Below, piece by piece: positions 8,572 through 18,583 of a DNA stretch of 64,000 bases (positions within the stretch are counted from its first letter, which is position 1; each line of letters starts with the position of its first letter). Origin of the DNA: Gillisella vitis (GTDB taxonomy: Bacteria; Pseudomonadota; Alphaproteobacteria; Rhizobiales; Rhizobiaceae); assembly GCA_009744235.1 (NCBI GenBank), contig WPHV01000015.1:103745-167744 (forward strand). The letters run 5' to 3'. Below the pieces are notes generated by a model that saw only the letters and a program-made list of their open reading frames with translations, ran no database searches and was not told the DNA's origin. Made by a program: the position numbers and the translations under genes.

Positions 8572-10149
8572 TCAGGACTTCTGGAACATGGCGAGCATAC
8601 GCCGTGTCACAAGGAAGCCGCCGACGATATTGATCGTCGCAATCAGCACGGACAGTGCAGCCAGTGTCACCACCAGCCAATTGCCGGAGCCGATCTGGAG
8701 CAATGCACCCAGAATGACGATGCCGGAAATCGCATTGGTCAGGGCCATCAGCGGCGTGTGCAGCGAATGGCTGACACCCCAGATGACCTGGAAACCAATG
8801 AAGCAGGCCAGAACGAACACAATGAAATGGCTCATGAAGCTGACCGGGGCAAACGCACCCACCAACAGCATCACCGCCGTGCCAATCGCCAGCAGCTTGA
8901 CCTGATTGGCGGTCTGCGCCTTGAACTCGGCAGCTTCCTTGGCCCGCTTTTCATCATGGGTCAGTTCCTTGACCTTCTCCTTCGGCTTGGCAGCGGCAAT
9001 CGCCTGCACCTTGGGCGGCGGTGGCGGATAGGTGATCGCGCCTTCAAAGGTCACGGTCGCACCCCTGATAACGTCGTCTTCCATGTTATGGACGAGTTTG
9101 CCATCCTTGGCCGGTGTCAGATCCGTCATCATATGGCGGATATTGGTGGAATAAAGCGTCGAGGACTGCGCCGCCATCCGGCTCGGAAAATCCGTGTAAC
9201 CAATGACAATAACGCCATTGTCGGACACCACGCGCTGGTCGGCCACGGTCAGGTCGCAATTGCCGCCGCGTTCAGCCGCCAGATCGATAATGACAGAGCC
9301 GGGCTTCATGGAGGCCACCATATCGGCCAGCCACAGCTTTGGTGCATCCCGGCCTGGGATCAGCGCCGTGGTGATGACGATATCGATATCGGGGGCCAGC
9401 TCGCGGAATTTCGCCAATTGTTTTTCGCGGAATTCCGGCGAGGACGGTGCAGCATAACCACCGGTCGCGGCCCCATCCTGGCTGGCTTCGAATTCGAGAT
9501 AGACGAACTGCGCGCCCATGCTCTCAATCTGCTCGGCCACTTCAGGGCGAACGTCGAACGCATAGACGATGGCACCGAGCGAGGTTGCCGTACCGATGGC
9601 AGCAAGACCGGCGACACCGGCACCGATGATCAGCACCTTGGCTGGCGGAACCTTGCCCGCAGCCGTGACCTGACCGGTGAAGAACCGGCCAAAATTATTG
9701 CCCGCCTCAATGACAGCGCGATAACCGGCAATATTGGCCATGGAGGACAGCGCGTCCATTTTCTGGGCGCGCGAGATACGCGGCACCATGTCCATGGCGA
9801 TAACATTGGCACCCTTGGTCTTGGCTTCTTCCAGAAGCGCGGCATTCTGCGCGGGATAAAAGAAGGAGATCAGGGTTTTGCCTGGCGCGAGCTTTTCCAC
9901 TTCAGAGGATTCCGGCGGACGAACCTTGGCAATCACATCCGCCTGCGCGTAAAGCGCCTCTGCGCTGTCGGCAACCGTGACGCCCGCTTTGCGGTAGGCA
10001 TCGTCGGAAAAACCCGCCGCCTTGCCAGCACCCGTCTCGATCAGGCAGGCATAGCCAAGTTTCTGCAATTGTTGTGCGCTGTCGGGCGTCATCGCAACGC
10101 GCGCTTCGCCAGCATATAATTCTTTTGGTGAGCCTATTGTCAAACTCAT
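8572..10149 (-). CDS. pntA: NAD(P) transhydrogenase subunit alpha (fused form)
   Basis: The 525-residue protein joins domain I (NAD-binding; [18 protein letters not shown], catalytic RISRAQKMD) with the membrane anchor segments usual for PntAB at the C terminus (about residues 420–525), linked by a charged stretch rich in K and E. Many alphaproteobacteria split these into pntAA and pntAB; here they are one frame, as in enterobacteria. The start at 10149 is set by AGGAGG six bases upstream; the open frame extends 12 codons further but lacks a site. A small hairpin (10163–10177, CCCTCG/CGAGGG) sits just upstream of the ribosome site and could tune translation. Confidence 0.93.
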   Translation of the reverse strand: MSLTIGSPKELYAGEARVAMTPDSAQQLQKLGYACLIETGAGKAAGFSDDAYRKAGVTVADSAEALYAQADVIAKVRPPESSEVEKLAPGKTLISFFYPAQNAALLEEAKTKGANVIAMDMVPRISRAQKMDALSSMANIAGYRAVIEAGNNFGRFFTGQVTAAGKVPPAKVLIIGAGVAGLAAIGTATSLGAIVYAFDVRPEVAEQIESMGAQFVYLEFEASQDGAATGGYAAPSSPEFREKQLAKFRELAPDIDIVITTALIPGRDAPKLWLADMVASMKPGSVIIDLAAERGGNCDLTVADQRVVSDNGVIVIGYTDFPSRMAAQSSTLYSTNIRHMMTDLTPAKDGKLVHNMEDDVIRGATVTFEGAITYPPPPPKVQAIAAAKPKEKVKELTHDEKRAKEAAEFKAQTANQVKLLAIGTAVMLLVGAFAPVSFMSHFIVFVLACFIGFQVIWGVSHSLHTPLMALTNAISGIVILGALLQIGSGNWLVVTLAALSVLIATINIVGGFLVTRRMLAMFQKS

Positions 10150-10446
10150 GGAAACCTCCTGACCCTCGATACGAGGGAACCGCACCAGCTTATAGCCTCC
10201 GCGCCCCCCCGTCCCCGTGACATGATGACCTCATGCCTGCGGCATTTAAGGGAGGTCGCGATTGCAAAACAAGCCTTTGTTAACGCTTTCGGTACGTTCG
10301 ACTATCGATAAACACGGCTTTGCCGACAAACCGGCAAAACCACCAGTGTCTGGCCGACCTGTGTACAACCGCCACCTCTTGAAAAGGTGACAGTTGTTCC
10401 AAAACGATCCTGCTACAGACCAGAAGATACCAGAAAAGAACAGGTC
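10150..10446. other. Intergenic gap between pntA and gbpR
   Basis: This stretch of almost 300 bases lies between the 5' end of pntA and the 3' end of gbpR, both on the minus strand. It should hold the pntA promoter and the end of the gbpR transcript. Apart from the CCCTCG hairpin near pntA and a weak hairpin around 10316–10336 (TTTGCCG/CGGCAAA) without a U-run, I see nothing defined in it. Confidence 0.5.
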
Positions 10447-11379
10447 TCAGCGCGTGGTGAACTCCTGAAGGACGAGATCCTGAAGACGGGCGGCCAGCGT
10501 CGACATATGACGGTTTTTCATGCTGATCATATGGTACGGCAGAACGATAATCGGTCGCCGGATCTTCAGGCAGCACAGCCCGGCCCCTGTCGTCTGCCGA
10601 CAGAGCAGGTCGGATACTTCCCGCGACAGCGGCGTGATCGCATTGGACGCAGCAATCATCGCAATCATCACCAGCAGCGAGGTGGTGTTGACAACATCGA
10701 CCGGCAGCGTTGTTCCTGCATCGATGAAGGCGTTTTCAACGGCCTGGCGCACCGGGGCGCCCGGCCCCTGCATGACCCAGGGAAAATGCAGCAGGTCGGT
10801 CATGCCAAGATCACTCGCATTCGCCAGGGGATGGCTCTGGTGGACGATCAGGTCCACTTCCTCGGTGCGGGCATGACGAATATGGAATTGGCGGGCATCG
10901 ACACCAACCGGGATCCGCCCCAGCACAAAATCGAACTGTCCCGAAACCAGATTGGAGATCAGCGTACCGCTCGGGGCCACATCCACATAAATATCGGCAG
11001 TGCGGGCTTCTGCCTTCAGCGTGCTGATGGCAGGCACGATATAGCCGAGCGCCCCACCCGTTACCGCACCGACACTGACCGTGCCGGATGCGCCGCGCTT
11101 GATTGCGTCCACCTCGCGCATCGCCTCGCGCATTTCCTGAAGCAGGATTTCAGAGCGCCGCACCAGGGCCGCCCCCACTTCTGTCGCCTCCATACCCTTG
11201 GGCGTGCGCAGGAATACCGCCGCGCCGACGATCCGCTCGATCTCGGCCAGCATACGCGACGCCGCAGGCTGGGTCATCGAGACCTGGCCTGCCGCCAGGC
11301 TCAATTGTCCAAGCTCGCCAATCGCCTTGATGAGCGTGAAATGCTTCGGCTGGAGCCGGTTTGCCAGTGTATTATTCAT
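10447..11379 (-). CDS. gbpR: LysR-type regulator, GbpR-like
   Basis: The 310-residue protein has an N-terminal winged helix-turn-helix (residues about 12–70: HFTLIKAIGELGQLSLAA, then QVSMTQPAASRMLAEIER) and a LysR substrate domain (from about 100, GTVSVGAVTGGALGYIVPA). It is transcribed divergently from chvE. In Agrobacterium the gene in this place is gbpR, which controls chvE in response to sugars such as arabinose, galactose and fucose. The assignment rests on this order plus the family features. It probably binds the 226-bp spacer. Confidence 0.85.
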   Translation of the reverse strand: MNNTLANRLQPKHFTLIKAIGELGQLSLAAGQVSMTQPAASRMLAEIERIVGAAVFLRTPKGMEATEVGAALVRRSEILLQEMREAMREVDAIKRGASGTVSVGAVTGGALGYIVPAISTLKAEARTADIYVDVAPSGTLISNLVSGQFDFVLGRIPVGVDARQFHIRHARTEEVDLIVHQSHPLANASDLGMTDLLHFPWVMQGPGAPVRQAVENAFIDAGTTLPVDVVNTTSLLVMIAMIAASNAITPLSREVSDLLCRQTTGAGLCCLKIRRPIIVLPYHMISMKNRHMSTLAARLQDLVLQEFTTR

Positions 11380-11407
11380 AAAGCGTATATCAGGATTGAT
11401 ATGTGGA

Positions 11408-11434
11408 ATGTCAAATAAATCATTTGAATGACAT
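11408..11434. promoter_or_regulatory. Candidate GbpR operator in gbpR–chvE spacer
   Basis: An imperfect 27-bp inverted repeat, ATGTCA…TGACAT with a palindromic AAATCATTT core, lies 29 bases upstream of the gbpR start and about 170 bases upstream of chvE. Position and AT-rich dyad form fit a LysR-type regulator site that represses gbpR and activates chvE. No clear sigma70 hexamers could be fixed in the remaining spacer (11435–11605). Confidence 0.5.
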
Positions 11435-11605
11435 ACCCGGACAGATAAGAGTCCCGCATGGATCGTGTAGTGCTTATAAAGCCTATCGGATTCTTTGCGG
11501 CGAACAGAAGGAGCTGGGGCCGCTTCTGCATGACGTGCCAGACCGGAAACGGATTACGCGCCAGATCATGTAGCGGATTGATATGGAAACCAAGGGAGGT
11601 TCCTC

Positions 11606-12670
11606 GTGAAGACACTCGTAAAACTTTTTGCGTCCATCGCTTTGGGCGCAGCTGTCATGTCGTCGTCTGTTTTTGCAGCCGACAAGGGCACTGTTGGCAT
11701 TGCCATGCCGACCAAGTCTTCGGCCCGTTGGATCGATGACGGCAACAACATCGTCAAGCAGCTCAAGGAAGCCGGCTACACCACCGACCTTCAGTATGCT
11801 GACGACGATATCCCGAACCAGCTCTCGCAGATCGAGAACATGGTCACCAAGGGTGCCAAGGTTCTGGTCGTCGCCGCCATCGACGGCACGACACTGTCCG
11901 ACGTGCTGAAGCAGGCCCATGATGCTGGCATCAAGGTCATTGCTTATGACCGTCTGATCCGCGACAGCGCCAATGTCGATTACTACGCAACCTTCGACAA
12001 CTTCCAGGTCGGCGTCTTGCAGGCTGGCACGCTCGTTGACGGCCTCGGCCTCAAGGACGGCAAAGGCCCGTTCAACATCGAGCTGTTCGGCGGTTCGCCT
12101 GACGACAACAACGCCTTCTTTTTCTACAATGGCGCAATGTCGGTTCTCCAGCCTTACATCGACAGCGGCAAGCTCGTCGTGAAGTCCGGCCAGACCGGCA
12201 TGGACAAGGTCGGTACGCTGCGTTGGGATGGTGCCGTTGCCCAGGCCCGTATGGATAACCTGCTGTCGGCCTATTACACCGACGCCAAGGTCAATGCCGT
12301 CCTGTCTCCCTATGACGGCATCTCCATCGGCATCATTTCGTCGCTGAAGGGCGTTGGCTACGGTTCCAAGGACCAGCCGCTGCCGTTCATCTCCGGTCAG
12401 GATGCTGAAGTGCCTTCGGTCAAGTCGATCATTGCCGGTGAGCAGTATTCGACGATCTTCAAGGACACCCGCGATCTCGCCAAGGTGACCGTTTCCATGG
12501 TCAACGCGCTGATGGAAGGCAAGACGCCTGAAGTCAACGACACCAAGACCTACGACAACGGCGTCAAGGTGGTTCCGGCTTACCTGCTGAAGCCAGTTGC
12601 CGTTACCAAGACCAACTACGAAAAGGTCCTGGTTGAAGGCGGCTACTATAAGGCCGATCAGCTGAAGTAA
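11606..12670 (+). CDS. chvE: Multiple-sugar periplasmic binding protein ChvE
   Basis: The 354-residue protein begins with a Sec signal peptide (about residues 1–24, cleavage after VFA) and continues as a periplasmic sugar-binding protein of the RbsB/XylF type: [45 protein letters not shown]. The GTG start is preceded by GGGAGGT at 11594–11600. In Agrobacterium ChvE binds galactose, glucose, arabinose and acidic sugars, feeds GguAB and chemotaxis, and docks on VirA to raise virulence-gene induction. The role in virulence here is by homology only; no vir gene is in the window. Confidence 0.93.
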   Translation: MKTLVKLFASIALGAAVMSSSVFAADKGTVGIAMPTKSSARWIDDGNNIVKQLKEAGYTTDLQYADDDIPNQLSQIENMVTKGAKVLVVAAIDGTTLSDVLKQAHDAGIKVIAYDRLIRDSANVDYYATFDNFQVGVLQAGTLVDGLGLKDGKGPFNIELFGGSPDDNNAFFFYNGAMSVLQPYIDSGKLVVKSGQTGMDKVGTLRWDGAVAQARMDNLLSAYYTDAKVNAVLSPYDGISIGIISSLKGVGYGSKDQPLPFISGQDAEVPSVKSIIAGEQYSTIFKDTRDLAKVTVSMVNALMEGKTPEVNDTKTYDNGVKVVPAYLLKPVAVTKTNYEKVLVEGGYYKADQLK

Positions 12671-12679
12671 CAAAAAGCG

Positions 12680-12716
12680 GCCGGAACTTTTCAAGCAAAA
12701 GTTCCGGCTTCCTTTT
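12680..12716 (+). terminator. Hairpin after chvE (partial terminator)
   Basis: A perfect 12-bp stem (GCCGGAACTTTT with its complement, 5-nt loop) at 12680–12708 is followed by TTCCTTTTT. It lies between chvE and gguA. Such hairpins commonly let the binding-protein gene be expressed above the transporter genes and protect its 3' end. Confidence 0.8.
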
Positions 12717-12795
12717 TATTGTTGCCTGCCTGCGCATTCCTACTGTGGCTTTGGCCTATTGTGGATTTGGGCGGCCGTGGCTCTGGAACGATATT

Positions 12796-14331
12796 ATGGA
12801 CAATACCATCCTCGAAATGCGGAACATCACCAAGACGTTCCCGGGCGTGAAAGCGCTTGAGAATGTGAACCTCAAGGTTCGCCGTGGTGAAATCCATGCG
12901 TTGGTGGGCGAGAACGGGGCCGGAAAATCGACCCTGATGAAAGTTCTCTCCGGCGTTTATCCCGCAGGGACCTATGATGGCGACATCGTCTATGACGGCG
13001 AAGTGCGCAATTTCAAGGTCATCAAGAATAGCGAAGAAATCGGCATCATCATCATCCACCAGGAACTGGCTTTGGTTCCGCAGCTGTCGATTGCCGAAAA
13101 CATCTTCCTTGGCAATGAAATTGCCAGCAACGGCGTCATCAGCTGGGAAGAAACCTTCAGCCGCACCAAGAAGCTCCTCGCCAAGGTTGGCTTGAAGGAG
13201 CAGCCATCAACGCTGGTGACGGATATCGGCGTCGGCAAGCAGCAGCTGGCGGAAATTGCCAAGGCTTTGTCAAAAAGCGTCAAGCTTTTGATCCTCGATG
13301 AGCCGACCGCCTCGCTCAACGAAACCGACAGCGATGCTCTTCTCAATCTGCTGATCGAGTTCCGCGAACAGGGCATCACCTCGATCATCATCACCCATAA
13401 GCTGAACGAAGTGCGCAAGGTGGCCGACCAGATCACCGTGCTGCGCGACGGTATGACGGTCAAGACATTGAACTGTCATGAGGAAGAAGTCAGCGAAGAC
13501 GTCATCATCCGCAACATGGTCGGCCGCGATCTCGAAGACCGCTACCCGCCACGTGACGTGACGATTGGCGAGACCGTTCTTGAGGTTAAAAACTGGAACG
13601 CCTTCCACCATCAGCACCGGGATCGTCAGGTTCTGCATGACATCAATGTGTCGGTGAAACGCGGTGAAGTCGTTGGCATTGCAGGGCTGATGGGCGCTGG
13701 ACGCACAGAATTTGCCATGAGCGTGTTTGGCAAAGCCTATGGCCACAAGATCAGCGGTGATGTTCTGATCGACGGCAAGCCGGTCGATGTTTCGACCGTG
13801 CGCAAGGCCATCGACGCTGGCCTCGCCTATGTCACCGAAGACCGCAAGCATCTCGGCCTGGTTCTGGCCGAAACGATCCTGCACAATACCACGCTTGCCA
13901 ATCTGCCCGGCGTGTCCAAGGCCACCGTCATCAACGATATCAGGGAAATCAAGGTTGCCACTGATTATCGTTCGAAGCTGCGCATCCGTTCGCACGGGAT
14001 CTACCAGGAAACCATCAATTTGTCGGGCGGCAACCAGCAGAAGGTGGTTTTGTCGAAATGGCTGTTTTCCAACCCGGAAGTGCTCATTCTCGATGAGCCA
14101 ACCCGTGGTATCGACGTTGGCGCGAAATACGAAATCTACAGCATCATCAACCAGCTTGCAGCCGACGGAAAAGGCGTTCTGATGATTTCATCGGAAATGC
14201 CCGAACTGCTTGGCACCTGCGATCGCATCTACGTCATGAATGAAGGACGCATGGTGGCCGAGCTCTCGAAAGAAGAGGCAAGCCAGGAAAGCATCATGCG
14301 CGCTATCATGCGCTCAGGGGAGAAGAAATAA
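12796..14331 (+). CDS. gguA: Sugar ABC transporter ATPase GguA
   Basis: This 511-residue protein carries two ABC domains, the layout of RbsA/XylG/MglA importers. The first has Walker [10 protein letters not shown] (about residues 38–46) and Walker [12 protein letters not shown]; the second keeps [15 protein letters not shown] and [13 protein letters not shown] but has GLMGAGRTE in place of Walker A, normal for this class. It energises uptake of sugars delivered by ChvE through GguB. The start at 12796 is chosen by homology; a 17-codon extension upstream has no support. The TAATG junction couples it to gguB. Confidence 0.93.
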   Translation: MDNTILEMRNITKTFPGVKALENVNLKVRRGEIHALVGENGAGKSTLMKVLSGVYPAGTYDGDIVYDGEVRNFKVIKNSEEIGIIIIHQELALVPQLSIAENIFLGNEIASNGVISWEETFSRTKKLLAKVGLKEQPSTLVTDIGVGKQQLAEIAKALSKSVKLLILDEPTASLNETDSDALLNLLIEFREQGITSIIITHKLNEVRKVADQITVLRDGMTVKTLNCHEEEVSEDVIIRNMVGRDLEDRYPPRDVTIGETVLEVKNWNAFHHQHRDRQVLHDINVSVKRGEVVGIAGLMGAGRTEFAMSVFGKAYGHKISGDVLIDGKPVDVSTVRKAIDAGLAYVTEDRKHLGLVLAETILHNTTLANLPGVSKATVINDIREIKVATDYRSKLRIRSHGIYQETINLSGGNQQKVVLSKWLFSNPEVLILDEPTRGIDVGAKYEIYSIINQLAADGKGVLMISSEMPELLGTCDRIYVMNEGRMVAELSKEEASQESIMRAIMRSGEKK

Positions 14332-15530
14332 TGAGTTCCGTCAACCCTTCCACGGAAGAACAGAACGTGGTGTCGGTCGCCTCCTATATTCGCGCCAATA
14401 TCCGCGAATATGGCATGTTGATCGCGCTCGTCGCCATCATGGTGTTTTTCCAGTTCTACACGGGCGGCATTCTCTTCAAGCCGGTCAACCTGACCAATCT
14501 GGTTTTGCAGAATTCCTTCATCATCATCATGGCGCTTGGCATGCTGCTGGTGATCGTCGCCGGACATATCGATCTGTCGGTCGGCTCCATCGTCGGCTTC
14601 ATCGGCGCCATTGCCGCCATCCTGACCGTGCAATGGGGCCTTGGCTTCCTGCCAACGGTTTTGATCTGTTTGGTGATTGGCGGTGTGATCGGTGCGGCAC
14701 AAGGCTATTGGGTCGCCTATCACCGCATTCCGTCCTTCATCGTCACGCTGGCTGGCATGCTGGTGTTTCGTGGCCTGACGCTGTTCGTGCTTGGTGGCCG
14801 TAACATCGGTCCTTTCCCCAAGGAATTCCAGCTGATCAGCACCGGCTTCCTCCCGGATCTGTTCGACATGGGTGACATCCATTCGACATCGATTATCCTG
14901 ACCGTGATCGGTGCCGTCGCGCTGTTCGTGCTTGCCTGGCGCCGCCGGCAAGTCAATGTCGCCCATGGCATCGATGTCGAACCGTTCGGCTTCTTCGTCG
15001 CACAGAACCTGATCGTTTCGGGTGCTGTGTTGCTGCTCGGCTACTTGCTGTCAACCTATCGCGGCATGCCGAACGTACTGGTCGTCATGCTCGTGCTGAT
15101 CATGCTCTATTCCTTCGTCACCCGCCGCACCACCATTGGTCGCCGGATCTACGCCATGGGCGGCAATGAAAAGGCCACCAAGCTGTCGGGTATCAATACC
15201 GAGCGGCTGAGCTTCCTGACTTTCGTCAACATGGGCGTTCTCGCGGGCCTCGCCGGCATGATCGTTGCGGCGCGCCTCAATTCCGCAACGCCGAAAGCGG
15301 GTAGCGGCTTCGAGCTTGACGTCATCGCGGCCTGCTTTATCGGCGGCGCCTCGGCCTCGGGCGGCGTCGGCAAGATTACCGGCGCGGTCATCGGCGCCTT
15401 CATCATGGGCGTGATGAACAACGGCATGTCGATCATCGGTCTCGGCATCGACTTCCAGCAGATGGTCAAGGGCCTGGTGCTGCTCGCCGCCGTGTTCTTC
15501 GACGTCTATAACAAGAATAAAGCAGCCTGA
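14331..15530 (+). CDS. gguB: Sugar ABC transporter permease GguB
   Basis: The 399-residue hydrophobic protein is a BPD_transp_2 type permease with about ten to eleven transmembrane helices. Recognisable segments are IVAGHIDLSVGSIVGF and NEKATKLSGIN, followed later by FIGGASASGGVGKITGAVIG. It forms the membrane channel with GguA. It is longer than RbsC (about 320), with the extra length in a cytoplasmic loop near residue 200, as in XylH. Its start codon overlaps the gguA stop by one base. Confidence 0.93.
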   Translation: MSSVNPSTEEQNVVSVASYIRANIREYGMLIALVAIMVFFQFYTGGILFKPVNLTNLVLQNSFIIIMALGMLLVIVAGHIDLSVGSIVGFIGAIAAILTVQWGLGFLPTVLICLVIGGVIGAAQGYWVAYHRIPSFIVTLAGMLVFRGLTLFVLGGRNIGPFPKEFQLISTGFLPDLFDMGDIHSTSIILTVIGAVALFVLAWRRRQVNVAHGIDVEPFGFFVAQNLIVSGAVLLLGYLLSTYRGMPNVLVVMLVLIMLYSFVTRRTTIGRRIYAMGGNEKATKLSGINTERLSFLTFVNMGVLAGLAGMIVAARLNSATPKAGSGFELDVIAACFIGGASASGGVGKITGAVIGAFIMGVMNNGMSIIGLGIDFQQMVKGLVLLAAVFFDVYNKNKAA

Positions 15531-15534
15531 CACT

Positions 15535-15570
15535 TTTGGGCCGGAAGCACTCAACCGTTTCCGGCCCAAA
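15535..15570 (+). terminator. Hairpin after gguB
   Basis: A 12-bp perfect stem (TTTGGGCCGGAA and its complement, 12-nt loop) directly follows the gguB stop. There is no U-run after it, so it may be a 3'-end processing or stability structure and not a full stop of transcription into gguC. Confidence 0.6.
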
Positions 15571-15707
15571 CCCCATGACGTGCAGCAATCCCGGGAATAA
15601 TGTGAAGCGGCGTTCCTGCCGATTGCATGAGAGTAAAACCAGAGACCGTTTCAACGCCTCCGTTGCCATATGAAACGCTCCATGAAATGTTCCAAGGACA
15701 CTGAACA

Positions 15708-16673
15708 ATGTATCTTTCACAGTTGAAGGCTGGCGGAGTGATCTGCCGGCAGGGTGAAACCGCGCGCCTCGTGCCAGGATTTTCCTCCACCTACGATCTC
15801 GCCAAGGCGGCAATTGCAGCCAAGGTGTCGATCGCCGATCTCATCGCCAAACAAGGCGCAGGCGACACCGTCGATCTCACCGCCCTTGCCGCCAGTGGCA
15901 AGCTGGATTGCCCGGTGCGTCATCCCGATGCCGCCCATATGTTCCTGACCGGCACCGGCCTGACCCATACCGGTTCGGCATCGGCCCGTGACAGCATGCA
16001 TGCCGACACGGCAGGCATGAGCGATTCGATGAAAATGTTCCGTATGGGCCTTGAAGGCGGCAAGCCCAAGGCTGGTGAGTGGGGCGTTCAGCCGGAATGG
16101 TTCTACAAAGGCACCGGCGTCAATGCCATCGCTCCCGGCGACGGCCTGGAATCGCCCTCCTTTGCGCTTGACGGCGGCGAAGAACCGGAAATTGCGGGAT
16201 TTTATGTTATCGATAACGATGGCACACCAGTTCGTCTCGGCTTTTCGCTCGCCAACGAGTTTTCCGACCACGTGACCGAAAAGATCAACTATCTCTATCT
16301 CGCCCATTCCAAGCTGCGCCCGGCCTCTTTTGGCCCGGAACTGCTGGTCGGCGACCTTCCGGCCAACGTTACCGGCGCATCGAAAATCCTGCGGGATGGC
16401 AAGACCGTCTGGGAAAAGCCGTTCCTGTCGGGTGAGGACAACATGTCCCACACCATCGCCAATCTGGAATATCACCATTTCAAATACGGGTTATTCTGCC
16501 AGCCGGGCGACCTGCATGTGCATATGTTCGGCACAGCGACGCTGTCCTTTGCCGATGGCTTCAAGACCGTCCCCGGCGACGTGTTCGAAGTCAGCGCCAG
16601 CCAGTTCGGCCTGCCGCTGCAGAACCCGCTGGTGGTCGCGGCGGAAACCCCCTTTGCCGTCAAGACGCTTTGA
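15708..16673 (+). CDS. gguC: GguC, FAH-family 2-keto-3-deoxy-sugar-acid dehydratase (AraD1)
   Basis: The 321-residue protein ends in a fumarylacetoacetate hydrolase-like domain with metal-site features such as TGTGLTHTGS and GDGLESPSFALDGGEEPE. GguC was named as the third gene of the Agrobacterium ggu operon. The family is now tied to the AraD1 type of L-2-keto-3-deoxyarabonate dehydratase, which yields alpha-ketoglutarate semialdehyde. The next genes supply its likely substrate (arabonate dehydratase) and use its product (semialdehyde dehydrogenase), which supports this role. Ribosome site AAGGACA precedes ATG 15708. Confidence 0.85.
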   Translation: MYLSQLKAGGVICRQGETARLVPGFSSTYDLAKAAIAAKVSIADLIAKQGAGDTVDLTALAASGKLDCPVRHPDAAHMFLTGTGLTHTGSASARDSMHADTAGMSDSMKMFRMGLEGGKPKAGEWGVQPEWFYKGTGVNAIAPGDGLESPSFALDGGEEPEIAGFYVIDNDGTPVRLGFSLANEFSDHVTEKINYLYLAHSKLRPASFGPELLVGDLPANVTGASKILRDGKTVWEKPFLSGEDNMSHTIANLEYHHFKYGLFCQPGDLHVHMFGTATLSFADGFKTVPGDVFEVSASQFGLPLQNPLVVAAETPFAVKTL

Positions 16674-16764
16674 TGCCGGTCCATCCGGCATCGACATTGC
16701 CTGAATGAATCAAACAGCGGTGCTCTAACCGCGTAAACTGAACGAAACACGGGATAGAAACGCC

Positions 16765-18510
16765 ATGAGTGGTTTTACACCAAAAGCTTGGCCTCGCAAA
16801 CTGAGGTCGCAGGAATGGTACGGCGGCAACTCACGCGATACAATCTACCATCGCGGCTGGATGAAGAACCAGGGGTATCCGCATGACCTGTTCGATGGCC
16901 GTCCGGTCATCGGCATTCTCAACACCTGGTCGGACCTGACCCCCTGCAACGGCCATTTGCGCGAGCTGGCCGAAAAGGTGAAGGCCGGCATCTGGGAAGC
17001 CGGTGGTTTTCCGGTCGAGGTTCCGGTGTTCTCCGCATCCGAAAACACCTTCCGTCCGACCGCGATGATGTATCGCAACTTGGCGGCGCTGGCCGTCGAG
17101 GAAGCCATGCGCGGCCAGCCGATCGACGGCGCCGTGCTGCTGGTCGGCTGCGACAAGACCACGCCGTCGCTGGTGATGGCCGCCGCCTCCACCGACATTC
17201 CCTCCATCGTCGTTACCGGCGGGCCGATGCTGAACGGTTATTTCCGGGGTGAGCGCGTCGGCTCCGGCACGCATCTGTGGAAATTCTCGGAAGCCGTCAA
17301 GGCAGGCGAGATGACCCAGGAAGAATTCATGGAGGCCGAAGCCTCGATGTCGCGTTCCAGCGGCACCTGCAACACCATGGGAACGGCCTCGACCATGGCC
17401 TCGATGGTGGAATCGCTCGGCATGGCCTTGTCCGGCAACGCCGCCATTCCCGCCGTTGACAGCCGCCGCCGGGTGATGGCGCAGCTTTCAGGCCGCCGGA
17501 TCGTGCAAATGGTCAAGGACGATCTGAAACCTTCTGACATCATGACCAAGGAAGCCTTTGAAAATGCCATCCGCATCAATGGCGCCATCGGCGGCTCGAC
17601 CAATGCGGTCGTGCATCTTCTGGCCATGGCTGGTCGCTGTGGGATCGACCTGACGCTGGATGACTGGGACCGCTGTGGCCGCGATATCCCGACCATCGTC
17701 AACCTGATGCCATCGGGCGAGTATCTGATGGAAGAGTTCTTCTATGCCGGTGGTCTGCCGGTGGTGATCAAGATGTTGGCGGAAGCCGGTAAGCTGCACA
17801 AGGATGCACTGACCGTCTCCGGCGTCACCATCTGGGACGAAGTCAAGGATGTCCGCAACTGGAACGAGGATGTTATCCGTCCGTTCGACAAGGCGCTGAC
17901 CCAGCAGGGCGGCATCGCCGTGCTGCGTGGAAACCTGGCCCCGAAGGGCTGCGTGCTGAAGCCATCGGCCGCTTCCGCGCATCTGATGAAACATCGCGGT
18001 CGCGCCGTGGTGTTCGAAGACATCGACGACTACAAGGCCAAGATCAATGACGAGAACCTCGACATTGACGAAACCTGCGTGATGGTGATGAAGAACTGTG
18101 GCCCGCGCGGCTATCCGGGCATGGCCGAGGTCGGCAATATGGGCCTGCCGCCCAAGGTGCTGCGCAAGGGTATTACCGACATGGTGCGCATTTCCGATGC
18201 CCGCATGTCCGGCACCGCCTACGGCACCGTGCTGCTGCACACCTCGCCGGAAGCCGCCCGTGGCGGACCGCTGGCCATCGTCAAGAACGGCGATTTCATC
18301 GAGATCGACGTCAAGGAACGCCGGGTGCATCTGGACATTTCCGACGAGGAAATGCAGCGCCGCCTGGCCGATTGGCGCCCGAATGTCGAGCCGCCAGCCA
18401 GCGGCTATGCGCGACTGTTCCACGATCACGTGGAAGGGGCCGATACCGGCGCCGACTTCGACTTCCTCAAGGGCTGCCGCGGCGCTGCCGTTGGCAAGGA
18501 CGCGCATTGA
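16765..18510 (+). CDS. IlvD/Edd-family L-arabonate (galactonate) dehydratase
   Basis: The 581-residue protein belongs to the Fe–S sugar-acid dehydratases. Cluster-ligand motifs are present: TPCNGH (about residue 59), VGCDKTTPS and SGTCNTMGTAST. It closely recalls the characterised L-arabinonate dehydratase of Rhizobium leguminosarum, which forms L-2-keto-3-deoxyarabonate and is reported to accept D-galactonate and D-fuconate too. That breadth would let one enzyme serve both pathways encoded here. It differs from true IlvD by the pentonate-type N terminus WPRKLRSQEWYGG. A weak ribosome site, GGATAGA, precedes ATG 16765. Confidence 0.87.
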   Translation: MSGFTPKAWPRKLRSQEWYGGNSRDTIYHRGWMKNQGYPHDLFDGRPVIGILNTWSDLTPCNGHLRELAEKVKAGIWEAGGFPVEVPVFSASENTFRPTAMMYRNLAALAVEEAMRGQPIDGAVLLVGCDKTTPSLVMAAASTDIPSIVVTGGPMLNGYFRGERVGSGTHLWKFSEAVKAGEMTQEEFMEAEASMSRSSGTCNTMGTASTMASMVESLGMALSGNAAIPAVDSRRRVMAQLSGRRIVQMVKDDLKPSDIMTKEAFENAIRINGAIGGSTNAVVHLLAMAGRCGIDLTLDDWDRCGRDIPTIVNLMPSGEYLMEEFFYAGGLPVVIKMLAEAGKLHKDALTVSGVTIWDEVKDVRNWNEDVIRPFDKALTQQGGIAVLRGNLAPKGCVLKPSAASAHLMKHRGRAVVFEDIDDYKAKINDENLDIDETCVMVMKNCGPRGYPGMAEVGNMGLPPKVLRKGITDMVRISDARMSGTAYGTVLLHTSPEAARGGPLAIVKNGDFIEIDVKERRVHLDISDEEMQRRLADWRPNVEPPASGYARLFHDHVEGADTGADFDFLKGCRGAAVGKDAH

Positions 18511-18527
18511 TCCATCCAATCTCCCAT

Positions 18528-18551
18528 CAAGCGCGCCCACCGGCGCGCTTG
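18528..18551. terminator. Hairpin after the sugar-acid dehydratase gene
   Basis: A GC-rich 10-bp perfect stem (CAAGCGCGCC / GGCGCGCTTG, 4-nt loop) sits 17 bases after the stop codon. No U-run follows, so it may only attenuate read-through into the sugar dehydrogenase gene. Confidence 0.55.
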
Positions 18552-18583
18552 ACACCATTCAATGACGAGACAGGGAACAGGTC

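Noticed and set aside
7233-10119. Two long plus-strand frames antisense to pntB and pntA (466 and 453 codons)
   Set aside because: They mirror highly conserved genes and have His/Arg/Gly-rich composition without any family motif; they are shadows of codon bias.
11483-12694. A 403-codon minus-strand frame opposite chvE
   Set aside because: The sense strand encodes a complete ChvE with signal peptide and ribosome site; the antisense product shows no recognisable feature.
12671-12795. Riboswitch or small RNA between chvE and gguA
   Set aside because: Beyond the single terminator-like hairpin I find no conserved aptamer-like structure.
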